Positions 52,497 through 61,133 of a stretch of 64,000 bases of DNA are shown here, piece by piece. Every line of letters begins with the position of its first letter. The first letter of the stretch is position 1. Under the pieces are notes generated by a model. The model saw only the letters and a list, made by a program, of their open reading frames with translations. It was not told where the DNA came from and searched no databases. Source of the stretch: Sphingobium terrigena (lineage in GTDB: Bacteria; Pseudomonadota; Alphaproteobacteria; Sphingomonadales; Sphingomonadaceae); assembly GCF_003591655.1 (NCBI RefSeq), contig NZ_QVRA01000019.1, forward strand, positions 1 to 64,000, given 5' to 3'. Position numbers and translations under genes: made by a program.

Positions 52497-54164
52497 ATGG
52501 GCTGTTCGGCTTATCCGTCGCTCGAGGCTCTGGTCGACCAGACGGCAGCGGCGCTTGACGCAGCGCGCAGCTTCGCCGCCGACGTTCGTAGCCGGCTCCT
52601 GGGCAATGTCGGTGAGGGCGCCGCAGTCAATCCCGCGCTGCTCGACCACCATCAGCATGATGCCCATGGCTATGCCTGGATTGAAACGACGATCGCCGCG
52701 CTCAAAGCGCTGATGGGCTGGGCGGTGGCGGCGCAGGAGCGTGGCGATTTCGGCGAAATCGATGCGCTGATCCTGCGCCTCGCCTTCGCCGACTATCTCA
52801 GCCAGCTTGCAGGGGGACTCGCCATCGGCCCCAACGAATATTTTCGGCCCGGGCGAATGGGGCTCGAGGCGTCGGCACGCCGGATGGTGGATGATCCTGC
52901 AGTCTGCGCGCTGATCGCGTGCGCGGACGCGCGAAGCCGCGCCAGCCTGATCGCGCTGGTGCGTGCCGGGGCCAGCGTGAACGAGGCGTCCGGCGACGCA
53001 GCGCTCGACGAAATCCGCGCTCAGTTTCGACGGTTCACCGCCGAGCGGATCACGCCGTTTGCACATCGCTGGCATCTCGACAACGCGCTGATACCGGACG
53101 CGCTGATCGCAGAGCTCGGCGCACTCGGGACGTTCGGCATATGCGTCGATCCCGAATATGGCGGGCTTGGGCTTGGCAAGCTGGAAATGTGCGTCGTGAC
53201 TGAGGAACTGAGCCGCGGCTGGATCGGGGCTGGTTCGCTTGGCACGCGTAGCGAAATCGCCGCCGAGTTGATCGGGCTCGGCGGCAGCAAGGCTCAGAAG
53301 GCCCGCTGGCTGTCGGGCCTGGCAAGCGGCGAGATTCTGCCAACCGCGGTGTTCACAGAGCCCGGTGCCGGGTCCGACCTTGCCAGCCTGACCACGCGCG
53401 CGGTGGCGGCGCCCGACGGGAGCTGGCGCATCTCAGGCGCCAAGACCTGGATCACCCATGCCGCACGTACCGATCTGATGACCATGCTCGCACGCACCGG
53501 CGGCGAGGGCCATCGTGGGCTCAGCATGTTCCTGCTCGCCAAGCCGCGCGGTAGCGAGACCGACCCGTTCCCTGGTCCTGGTCTCGCCGGAAGCGAGATC
53601 GCGGTCCTGGGCTATCGTGGTATGCGCGAATATGAGCTGAGTTTCGATGGCTTCGAGGCATCCGCTGAGAGCCTGCTCGGGAACGTTGAGGGCGAAGGCT
53701 TTCGCCAACTCATGCGCACCTTTGAAGGCGCACGCATCCAAACTGCTGCGCGCGCGGTCGGCGTTGCCTGGCGTGCGTACGAGCTCGGGATCGATTACGC
53801 CCTTGCGCGCAACCAGTTCGGACGCCCGCTGGTCGACTTCCCGCGGGTTGCCGACAAGCTCGTTGCGATGCTTTTCGAGACGGTGGCTGCCCGCGAACTG
53901 GCCTATGCTGCGGCGCGCACCAAAGACGCCGGCGGACGCAGCGACGTAGAGGCAGGGATGGCGAAGCTGCTTGCCGCGCGGGTTGCCTGGACCAACGCCG
54001 ACGCGAGCCTGCAGATCCACGGGGGCAACGGATATGCGCTGGAAACCGAGATCAGCCGCATCCTGTGCGACGCGCGCATCCTCTCTGTGTTCGAAGGCGC
54101 GGCCGAGATACAGGCGCACATTATCGCACGTGGTCTCCTCGAGCGCGGGACCGCAGAACGATGA
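52497..54164 (+). CDS. Acyl-CoA dehydrogenase with long N-terminal extension (methylsuccinyl-CoA dehydrogenase-like)
   Basis: 555 residues, about 170 more than the usual enzyme. The extra part is N-terminal and helical (residues 1-170, DHHQHDAHGYAWIETTIAALKAL). The core then has FTEPGAGSDLASL (FAD/substrate), GAKTWITHAARTDLM, and the catalytic Glu in SVFEGAAEIQ. Such an N-terminal extension is a known feature of (2S)-methylsuccinyl-CoA dehydrogenase of the ethylmalonyl-CoA pathway. A 2-substituted succinyl-CoA is thus a sensible substrate guess. The stop overlaps the next gene. Confidence 0.82.
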   Translation: MGCSAYPSLEALVDQTAAALDAARSFAADVRSRLLGNVGEGAAVNPALLDHHQHDAHGYAWIETTIAALKALMGWAVAAQERGDFGEIDALILRLAFADYLSQLAGGLAIGPNEYFRPGRMGLEASARRMVDDPAVCALIACADARSRASLIALVRAGASVNEASGDAALDEIRAQFRRFTAERITPFAHRWHLDNALIPDALIAELGALGTFGICVDPEYGGLGLGKLEMCVVTEELSRGWIGAGSLGTRSEIAAELIGLGGSKAQKARWLSGLASGEILPTAVFTEPGAGSDLASLTTRAVAAPDGSWRISGAKTWITHAARTDLMTMLARTGGEGHRGLSMFLLAKPRGSETDPFPGPGLAGSEIAVLGYRGMREYELSFDGFEASAESLLGNVEGEGFRQLMRTFEGARIQTAARAVGVAWRAYELGIDYALARNQFGRPLVDFPRVADKLVAMLFETVAARELAYAAARTKDAGGRSDVEAGMAKLLAARVAWTNADASLQIHGGNGYALETEISRILCDARILSVFEGAAEIQAHIIARGLLERGTAER

Positions 54165-55312
54165 CCGAGGCGTATGAGGCGATCCGGGAAGAGGTTGCCA
54201 AGTTGTGCGCCGACTTCCCGGGCGAATATTGGCGCGCGAAGGACAAGGACCGCGCTTATCCGGGCGAGTTTGTCGAGGCGTTGAACAGCGCGGGTTATCT
54301 CGCCGCGCTGATCCCGGAGGAATATGGCGGTGCCGGGCTGCCGCTTTCGGCGGCCGCAGCGATCTTGGAGGAAATCCACCGCTCGGGTAGTAATGGGGGC
54401 GCCTGCCATGCGCAAATGTACATCATGGGCACGGTGCTCCGCCATGGATCGCAGGCGCAGAAGGCCGAGTATCTGCCCGGAATTGCCAGCGGCGCGCTGC
54501 GGCTCCAGGCATTCGCCGTGACCGAACCGTCAAGCGGCACCGACACCTTGTCTATCACGACTTTCGCGCAGCGCGACGGCAATCGCTACATTGTGAACGG
54601 GCAGAAAATATGGACGTCCCGCGCCGAGCATTCGGACTTGATGCTGCTGCTCGCTCGTACGACCCCCCGCGACCAGGTCGAAAAACGCACCGATGGCCTT
54701 TCGGCCTTCCTCGTCGATATGCGTGAAGCACACGGGAAGGGCATGTCGATTCGTCCTATCGACACCATGATGAACCATTCGACGACCGAAATCTTCTTCG
54801 ACGATGTGGCCATCCCTGGCGCCAATCTGATCGGCGAGGAGGGCAAGGGCTTCCGATACATCTTGTCCGGGATGAATGCCGAGCGGATACTGATCGCTGC
54901 CGAATGCGTTGGCGATGCCAAATGGTTCATAGACAAGTCCGCCGCCTATGCCAGGGAAAGGTGCGTTTTCGGGCGGCCGATCGGACAGAATCAAGGCATT
55001 CAGTTCCCGATCGCCCGCGCCTATGCGCAGATGCGCGCCGCGGAGTTGATGGTTCACGACGCGCTGCGCCGCTACGAGGCGGGCGAGAACCCCGCAGCTG
55101 AAGCCAATATGGCGAAAATGCTCGCGGCCGAGGCAAGCTGGGCCGCGGCCGAGGCCTGTGTCCAAACGCATGGTGGCTTCGGCTTCGCCGCCGAATATGA
55201 TATCGAGCGCAAGTTCCGCGAGAACCGCCTTTATCAGGTCGCGCCGATCTCGACGAATCTCATCCTATCCTATCTCGCCGAGCATGTCCTTGGCCTGCCA
55301 AGGGCCTATTGA
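54161..55312 (+). CDS. Acyl-CoA dehydrogenase, atypical C-terminus
   Basis: 383 residues. FAVTEPSSGTDTLSITTFA and GQKIWTSRAEHSDLMLLLART give the FAD site. In the place where most members have YEGTxEI with the catalytic Glu it reads LYQVAPISTNLI, so the base must lie elsewhere or differ. THGGFGFAAEYDIERKFRE precedes it. It is translationally coupled to the 555-residue dehydrogenase, and a mixed oligomer is possible. The start at 54161 is set by the ATGA overlap. Confidence 0.85.
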   Translation: MTEAYEAIREEVAKLCADFPGEYWRAKDKDRAYPGEFVEALNSAGYLAALIPEEYGGAGLPLSAAAAILEEIHRSGSNGGACHAQMYIMGTVLRHGSQAQKAEYLPGIASGALRLQAFAVTEPSSGTDTLSITTFAQRDGNRYIVNGQKIWTSRAEHSDLMLLLARTTPRDQVEKRTDGLSAFLVDMREAHGKGMSIRPIDTMMNHSTTEIFFDDVAIPGANLIGEEGKGFRYILSGMNAERILIAAECVGDAKWFIDKSAAYARERCVFGRPIGQNQGIQFPIARAYAQMRAAELMVHDALRRYEAGENPAAEANMAKMLAAEASWAAAEACVQTHGGFGFAAEYDIERKFRENRLYQVAPISTNLILSYLAEHVLGLPRAY

Positions 55313-55328
55313 TGGCGAGGGTCGCACG

Positions 55329-56171
55329 ATGAGCCAACGCTGGAACGATTGGCTCGGGAAGCCTTTGCGTACGCACGACATGGTTTCGCAACCGGCGGTG
55401 AACCGCTTCGCCGCGCTGCTCGACGTGCCGCAACCCATTGGCGCGGATGCGCCCCACGGCTTCCATTGGTGCCTGTGCTTGCCGGATGCGAACATGGCCG
55501 ATATCGACAGTGACGGGCATCCCGTGCGGGGCGCGTTCCTCCCGCCGATCGCGCTCCCGCGACGGATGTGGGTGGCGAGTGATGTCAGTTTCCATACCCC
55601 GCTTCAGATCGGCGCGCAGATCGAACGTGTTTCGACGGTAATGTCGGTCGCTGAAAAGGACGGGAGCGCGGGCAGCCTTGCGTTCGTTGAGGTCGATCAC
55701 GTCACCAGCGCGGGTGGAACCGTCGCGATCCGCGAGCGACAGACGATCGTCTATCGTGAAGCGGTGGGATCCGTCCAGGCGACGGCCTATACGGGGGGAG
55801 CACGGCCCGATCTATCAAACTGGACCTGGCACCGGCACATGGTCCCGAACGAGGTGCTGTTGTTCCGCTATTCGGCGTTAACCTTTAATAGCCACCGCAT
55901 CCACTATGACCTTCCCTATGCGACGGCGGTTGAGGGCTATCCCGGCCTAGTGGTACAAGGGCCGCTGACGGCAAGCCTGCTGCTCGATTTGTGCGTGCGT
56001 GAACTCGGCTCGGACGTACTCACCAGCTTCGCCTTTCGTGCCCGCACGCCCGCTTTCGCGGGGCCTGAAATGCATCTTGTGGGGCGGCGGGACGGCGGTG
56101 AAATCAGTCTTGCCGCAATCGGACACGACGGCCGTACCATTATTTCTGCCTCTGCAACGATACGGTCGTGA
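55329..56171 (+). CDS. HTD2/FAS1-like hydratase (mesaconyl-C4-CoA hydratase type)
   Basis: 280 residues. N-half HWCLCLPDANMADIDSDGHPVRGAFLPPIALPRRMWVASDVSFHTPL is the mark of the HTD2-type 3-hydroxyacyl-thioester dehydratases, the group containing mesaconyl-C4-CoA hydratase. The C-half RYSALTFNSHRIHYDLPYA has the hot-dog catalytic His/Asp region. It would hydrate a mesaconyl-type CoA to a citramalyl-type CoA. Start 55329 by family length and GCGAGGG upstream. Confidence 0.82.
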   Translation: MSQRWNDWLGKPLRTHDMVSQPAVNRFAALLDVPQPIGADAPHGFHWCLCLPDANMADIDSDGHPVRGAFLPPIALPRRMWVASDVSFHTPLQIGAQIERVSTVMSVAEKDGSAGSLAFVEVDHVTSAGGTVAIRERQTIVYREAVGSVQATAYTGGARPDLSNWTWHRHMVPNEVLLFRYSALTFNSHRIHYDLPYATAVEGYPGLVVQGPLTASLLLDLCVRELGSDVLTSFAFRARTPAFAGPEMHLVGRRDGGEISLAAIGHDGRTIISASATIRS

Positions 56172-56199
56172 ATATCAAAAGATGAAAGGAAATGCCGCC

Positions 56200-57348
56200 A
56201 TGGCACTCGATCTGGAGACACGAGATCAGTTGATCGGCACCATTCGCCGTTTTGTTAGCGAACGGCTGCGGCCGATCGAGGCAAAGGTCGCCGAGGCGGA
56301 TGAGATCCCGAACGAGGTGATTGATGAAATGCGCCAGCTCGGCTTGTTCGGCCTGTCGATCCCGGAGGAATTCGGCGGGCTGGGGCTGTCCATGGAAGAT
56401 GAAAGTCTCGTCGCGCTTGAGATCGGTCGTACCAGCCCGGCATTCCGCTCGGCCTTCGGCACCAATGTTGGCATCGGCAGCCAGGGCCTCGTGATGTTCG
56501 GCAATGATGAGCAGAAGCACCGCTGGCTTCCGGGAATCGCGAGCGGAGAGATCATCACCAGCTTCGCGCTGACCGAGCCTGAGGCCGGCAGCGATTCTGG
56601 CTCGGTCAGGACACGCGCGCGGCGCGAGGGTAACGAATATGTTCTCGACGGATCCAAGATCTATATCACCAATGCCGACAAGGCCGGTCTGTTCACGGTG
56701 ATGGCGCGGACCAACCCGGATGAAAAGCGCGGGGCAGGCGTCACCGCTTTCCTTGTACCCAGTGAATTGCCGGGGTTGGGCGTCGGGCCGCCCGAGCGCA
56801 AGATGGGCCAGCAGGGCGCGCATATCTGCACGGTCAACTTCGACGGCGTGCGTGTCCCCGCGGCGAACCGCCTCGGCGAGGAGGGAAGCGGGTTCCGTGT
56901 GGCGATGCAGGTGCTCGACCGCGGCCGGCTGCACCTCTCGGCTTTGTGCGTCGGCGTGGCCGAGCGGCTGATCTCCGATTGCGTCGCCTTTGCCTCCGAA
57001 CGGCGCCAGTTCGGCAAGCCTATCGCCGAGTTCCAGCTCGTCCAGGCGATGATCGCAGATTCCAAAACCGAGGCGCTGGCCGCGCGAGCGCTAATGCTTG
57101 AGACCGCGCGCAAGCTCGACGCCGGCGAGAGTATCACACTGGAGGCGGCCGCTTCAAAATTGTTTGCGTCTGAAATGGTCGGCAGGGTTGCCGATCGCGC
57201 GGTGCAGATCTTCGGCGGCGCCGGATATGTCGCCGGTCATGGTATCGAGCGCTTCTATCGCGACGTGCGCATCTTTCGTATATACGAGGGCACTTCTCAG
57301 ATTCAGCAATTGGTGATCGCGCGCGAGACCCTGAAGCGCGGCGGTTGA
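56200..57348 (+). CDS. Acyl-CoA dehydrogenase
   Basis: 382 residues, standard form. LTEPEAGSDSGSV, DGSKIYITNADKAGLFTVMARTN, QFGKPIAEFQLVQAMIADSKTE, FGGAGYVAGHGIERFYRDVRIFRIYEGTSQIQ with the normal catalytic Glu. It is the third acyl-CoA dehydrogenase of the operon and the most ordinary. The start at 56200 (MALDLE) follows AAAGGAAA; an in-frame ATG at 56182 is possible. Confidence 0.88.
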   Translation: MALDLETRDQLIGTIRRFVSERLRPIEAKVAEADEIPNEVIDEMRQLGLFGLSIPEEFGGLGLSMEDESLVALEIGRTSPAFRSAFGTNVGIGSQGLVMFGNDEQKHRWLPGIASGEIITSFALTEPEAGSDSGSVRTRARREGNEYVLDGSKIYITNADKAGLFTVMARTNPDEKRGAGVTAFLVPSELPGLGVGPPERKMGQQGAHICTVNFDGVRVPAANRLGEEGSGFRVAMQVLDRGRLHLSALCVGVAERLISDCVAFASERRQFGKPIAEFQLVQAMIADSKTEALAARALMLETARKLDAGESITLEAAASKLFASEMVGRVADRAVQIFGGAGYVAGHGIERFYRDVRIFRIYEGTSQIQQLVIARETLKRGG

Positions 57349-57460
57349 GCTGGTCTTGCCCTGTCTTGAACAGGACCAGGCAGAGAAGGGTGCGGCGTAT
57401 GTGGTGCAGTCGAGGGCCTACTTGGGGCATATGGACCGTGGACACGAAGGTATCTTGACC

Positions 57461-58288
57461 ATGCGGAGCAGCATCACACTGCTTTTCGTGCCTGGCGACC
57501 GGCCCGAGCGTTATGCGAAGGCGGCCACCTCGGGCGCGGATGCTATTATCATCGACCTTGAGGATGCGGTTGCTCCCGCCAATAAGGTGCAAGCCCGTAC
57601 AGCACTTTGCCACGTCGTCGCCTTGCCCGCTGACATGGATATTTTTGTGCGTGTAAACGCAGTCAATACCCCATGGCACGAAGAGGATCTGGCGGCGATC
57701 GCATCGCTTCCCCTGTCCGGGTTGATGCTCGCCAAGACCGAGTCCGCGCATGACGTCGAGCAGGCTTCCGAAGTGGTCGCGGGCCAGCCGGTCATCGCCT
57801 TGCTCGAAACGGCGCTTGGCTTGTCGAGGGCGCGAGAGATATCCGCCTCCGCCTGCGTGCGGCGCCTGGCGTTCGGCAGCATCGATTATTGCGCGGATAT
57901 CGGCGCCGCGCATCGGCGCGAGCCGCTGCTGGCGGCGCGCAGCGAGATTGTACTCGCCTCGCGTCTGTCATCCTTGCTTTCGCCAATCGACGGCGTGTGC
58001 ACGTCGCTGGGCGAAGAAGCGCTGCTGGAAGATCACGCGCGTTATGCCTTGGATCTTGGGTTCGGCGGCAAGCTCTGCATCCATCCCAGTCAGATTGCGC
58101 CGGTGCGAAACGGCTTCGCCCCCACACGGGAGGAGCTGGCTTGGGCGCAAAGGATATTGGCTACAGGTGAGGATGGCGCGACTTCCGTGGATGGAACCAT
58201 GGTCGATGCCCCGGTCAGGGTCCGCGCCCGCCAAATCCTGCGGCGCGCCAATCGTGCGGGCACGGCTATTCAGGAAGAAGCATCATGA
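57461..58288 (+). CDS. CitE/HpcH-family CoA-ester lyase
   Basis: 275 residues, TIM barrel. LLFVPGDRPERYAKAATSGADAIIIDLEDAV with the Arg and Glu of the CoA/metal site, VRVNAVNTPWHEEDL, MLAKTES, ALLETALGL with metal Glu, FGSIDYCADIG with metal Asp, and GKLCIHPSQIAPV. The group includes citramalyl-CoA and beta-methylmalyl-CoA lyases. It would cleave the product of the HTD2-type hydratase to pyruvate or glyoxylate plus an acyl-CoA. It starts at 57461, with 112 bp before it containing an irregular hairpin (57350-57379). Its stop overlaps the next gene. Confidence 0.85.
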   Translation: MRSSITLLFVPGDRPERYAKAATSGADAIIIDLEDAVAPANKVQARTALCHVVALPADMDIFVRVNAVNTPWHEEDLAAIASLPLSGLMLAKTESAHDVEQASEVVAGQPVIALLETALGLSRAREISASACVRRLAFGSIDYCADIGAAHRREPLLAARSEIVLASRLSSLLSPIDGVCTSLGEEALLEDHARYALDLGFGGKLCIHPSQIAPVRNGFAPTREELAWAQRILATGEDGATSVDGTMVDAPVRVRARQILRRANRAGTAIQEEAS

Positions 58289-59114
58289 ACAATTCAGAGG
58301 GTCTGTGGAAAGCGGACGCCGGCGAGAATCGTGGCGACCAGTCGCCTGCTGGTCTGACAGATGCTTGCTCGGCACAACTGTGGCGGGCGGAATGGGAGCG
58401 CCGCCGCATTGCGCCGCTTAGCTCCGCTCATCCCAGGCTGTCGGAGGACGACATCTATGCAATTGCCGCGCGCACCTTCCAGAGGCGCGACCGACAGAAG
58501 ATCGGTTTCAAGCTGGGCTACACTAGCGCCGAGATGCGCGCGCAGATGGGCATTAACGACCCCAATTTCGGCGTGCTGACAAAGGATCTGCTCGTGTCCG
58601 AAAGAACGGGTCGGGTAGATAGCGAAAACCTGTTCCATCCCCTGATCGAGCCTGAAATCACACTGCGTGTGGGGCGCGACGTCCATGGCCCCGATCAGAC
58701 GCGCGTTAGCATCAGCTATGCGGTGGATTCCGCAATTGCGAGCCTCGAAATCGTGCATACCCGCTATCAGAGCTATTGCTTTTCCGCGGTCGACAATATC
58801 GCGGATAACAGCTCGAGCGCGCGGGTGGTGCTCGGCCGCCTCGATCATTCCGGTCGCTCGATGACCTGCGCCTGTGCGCCGTGCTAATGTCGTCGAAAGG
58901 CGCGACGATCGCTCATGGGATCGGCGCGAACGCGCTCGGGGATCCGCGCGCGGCGCTCGCCTGGCTCGCCAATTTCCTGGTGCAGCGCGGCGAATGTATT
59001 CCCGCCATGAGCATCATAATGACGGTCGGGCTCTCACGCGCCCACGCCGCCCAAGAAGGAGATACAGTCACTGGTGAGTTTACCCTGCTGAACATTGTTT
59101 CGGCCATTTTCTGA
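58285..59114 (+). pseudogene. 2-oxopent-4-enoate hydratase / 4-oxalocrotonate decarboxylase homologue, frameshifted
   Basis: Two adjacent frames together give one XylI/XylJ-like protein. Frame one (58285-58887) has IGFKLGYTSAEMRAQMGINDPNFGVLTKDLL, HPLIEPEITLRVG, LEIVHTRYQSYCFSAVDNIADNSSSARVVLG, then loses homology at about 58856. The next frame continues from about 58860 with DDLRLCAVLMSSKGATIAHGIGANALGDP and ends at 59114. A small insertion or deletion near 58855-58862 is the cause. It follows the lyase gene (ATGA), so a hydratase once belonged to the operon. A sequencing error would look the same. Confidence 0.8.
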
Positions 59115-59157
59115 TGTGGCCGTCAATGCCGGTCGAAACCAAGAAGGGATCCTGTCG

Positions 59158-59952
59158 ATGGATTTGAAGCTAAGCGGCAAAACTGTGGTGCTGACGGGTG
59201 CTAGCAAGGGCATCGGGCTAGCGGCGCTCCGGACTTTTGCCATGGAAGGTGCCCGGGTGATTGCCGCTGCGCGTGCAAGCCCGGCTTTGGAGGTGGAGGT
59301 CGCCGCGTTGCGCAAGGCAGGGCATGACGTAATTGCATGCCCCTGCGATATTACACGCGATGACGATGTGCAAAATCTGATCGAGACCGCGCAGCGTTAT
59401 GCGGGGCGCATTGACGTGTTAGTCAATAATGCCGCTGGTAAACTACCCGCTGGCGACTTTATGGCGATCTCCAGCCAGGAATGGCTGGATGGTTGGAATG
59501 AGAAACTGCAATGCTACATCCGCACCGCCCAGGCGGTGTTCCCGCTCATGCGCGATCAGGGCGGCGGTCGCATCGTCAACGTCGTTGGTGCTGCTGCGCG
59601 AAACCCGAAAGCGTCTTACATGGCGGTCGGCGTCACAAACGCCGGATTGATCAACTTTACGAAGTCGCTGGCGGATCATGGCGCGCCGCATGGCATTCTT
59701 GTTGCCGGGGTAGCGCCTTCGGGGGTTATGACGGATCGCTGGCGACGCCTGATCGAAAAGCGCGCCGAAGGCGAAGGCAAGACGCCCAAAGCGCTACAGG
59801 CGGAAATGGACGCAACCTTCCCGCTCGGGCGAATGGCTGATCCTGAGGAAGTCGGCGATGTCATTTGCTTCGTGGCGTCGCCCCGGGCCTCATATATTTC
59901 TGGCAGCATCATCACGGTAGACGGAGCCTCGACGACTGGCGTATTCAATTAG
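59158..59952 (+). CDS. Short-chain dehydrogenase/reductase
   Basis: 264 residues. TGASKGIGLAALRTFAMEGARVIAAAR binds NAD(P); NNAAGKLPAGDF; the catalytic Ser/Tyr region reads VVGAAARNPKASYMAVGVTNAGLINFTKSLADH, where the usual YxxxK is YMAVGVTNA, with Tyr present but the Lys replaced by Val at +4. The end ISGSIITVDGASTTGVFN is normal. The missing Lys questions ordinary activity. Last gene of the CoA operon, 43 bp after the frameshifted hydratase. Confidence 0.78.
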   Translation: MDLKLSGKTVVLTGASKGIGLAALRTFAMEGARVIAAARASPALEVEVAALRKAGHDVIACPCDITRDDDVQNLIETAQRYAGRIDVLVNNAAGKLPAGDFMAISSQEWLDGWNEKLQCYIRTAQAVFPLMRDQGGGRIVNVVGAAARNPKASYMAVGVTNAGLINFTKSLADHGAPHGILVAGVAPSGVMTDRWRRLIEKRAEGEGKTPKALQAEMDATFPLGRMADPEEVGDVICFVASPRASYISGSIITVDGASTTGVFN

Positions 59953-60084
59953 AAGACCTGGGCACCTCCATCAACCCGTTGATCTGAGCGGACTTGAGCG
60001 TTCAGCGCAGGATTTGGCATGATTGGGGCCGCTTGGGTCTCCATTCTGATGGCTTTTGTTGGCATTGCCGTCTTTCAGGCGCAG

Positions 60085-60795
60085 CTATCCCGTCGCTACC
60101 CGTCGTTCATGGAAGATGAGTCGGTGCATTTTGTAGACGAGGGGGGCGTGGGTGATCTTGGCTTCGGCGCGCTAGATGCCGATGGTGCGGATGAACAGCC
60201 GCATCTGGTCTTTCTGCCGGGCGAACACATGTTCGACGCGGGCGCGGATTTTCGATTTGGCGGCGTTGGCTCTGGCGGTGCGTTCGGGCATCGGCTTGCC
60301 GCGTGGCTTCTTGCGATGGATTCGGCTGACCCGGCTCTGCCGCTTGAGCCATGCCTCGTTGGCTTGGCTCCGATAGGCCGTGTCGGCCCAGACATCGGAG
60401 GCGGTGTTGTCGCTGGTGACTACATCACGCAGCATTCGTCCGTCGAAGCGCGCTGCGTCGGTGACCTTGCCCTTGCGGATGAAGCCGAAGGTCCGGCAGA
60501 TCGACACGCTGCTCTTGTAGCCGAAGCTCGGGATGGCGATGTCGATGCCCGGCTTGCCGTTCGCCAAGGGTTTGGCCTTTGCGAACTTGAGCGTCCAGCG
60601 TGCGTCGGTGTCCTTCTGCGCCGCCCTGACTGGCTCATCGGGCCAGATCTCGCAGGCCTTCTTGCCCGCCTTGATCGCATCCTTTTCAGGCGCCGTGTTG
60701 CGCTGCTTGGGCGCAGCCACCAGTGTGGCATCGACGATCTGCCCACCCACGGCGAGATAGCCGCGTTCCTTGAGCTGGAGACCCGCAAAAACCTG
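60085..60795 (-). pseudogene. IS5-family transposase remnant, C-terminal part
   Basis: Minus-strand reading gives the DDE-type IS5 transposase from GGQIVDATLVAAPKQRNT through PSFGYKSSVSI, SDVWADTAYRS, SRIHRKKPRGKPMP to VEHVFARQKDQMRLFIRTIG. A TAG stop then interrupts it near 60169, after which the frame goes on with RAEAKITHAPLVYKMHRLIFHERR. The N-terminal third is missing on this strand. So it is truncated at one end and broken by a stop at the other. Confidence 0.85.
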
Positions 60796-60848
60796 TAGCG
60801 TTTACGCGGTCATGGTGATTCACTGATCGGGAGCGATTATGGAGAGCC

Positions 60849-60944
60849 GTGGTGGATCCGAAGTCCCTGTTCAGTTTGAGCGACCATCTTGAAGCGTTGA
60901 GCAAGGAAGGCGGTACGCCTCCGGTGAGGGCCGCCTTGCGGTGA
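60849..60944 (+). pseudogene. IS5-family transposase remnant, N-terminal part
   Basis: A 31-codon stretch on the plus strand reads VVDPKSLFSLSDHLEALSKEG, the typical start of the same IS5 group whose C-terminal part lies just left on the minus strand. Homology stops after about 21 codons. The opposite orientation implies an inversion or two separate copies. Confidence 0.6.
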
Positions 60945-60966
60945 TCGGCTGATATTTGGAGATGGC

Positions 60967-60996
60967 ACCGGTGCAAGCACTGGTGTTTGCACCGGT
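60967..60996. repeat. Perfect 10-bp inverted repeat in the remnant zone
   Basis: ACCGGTGCAA and TTGCACCGGT flank a 10-base spacer. It lies between the IS5 and IS66 remnants and may mark an old element end or be a leftover promoter-region hairpin. Confidence 0.4.
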
Positions 60997-61011
60997 ACTA
61001 GAGACGGTGCG

Positions 61012-61110
61012 ATGGGTCAGGTGACGATAATTTCGGGCGTTGAGCGGCGGCGGGTATGGTCTGACGACCAGAAGGGGGCACTTCAAGGTTTGTTACACGG
61101 ACAGCGGTAA
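61012..61110 (+). pseudogene. IS66-type OrfA remnant
   Basis: 32 codons reading MGQVTIISGVERRRVWSDDQKGAL, which resembles the N-terminus of IS66 accessory protein TnpA/OrfA (ERRRxWSxxxK). It then ends at a stop. The rest of the element is absent. Confidence 0.5.
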
Positions 61111-61133
61111 GTTGAACATAGAGGCAACATTGC

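Noticed and set aside
57350..57379. Hairpin-like CTGGT/CCTGT with ACAGG/ACCAG between dehydrogenase and lyase genes
   Set aside because: Interrupted by an asymmetric bulge and lacking a T-run, so not listed as a terminator.
60019..60798. Long plus-strand open frame of 259 codons
   Set aside because: It is the opposite strand of the IS5 transposase remnant, and its translation has no family features.
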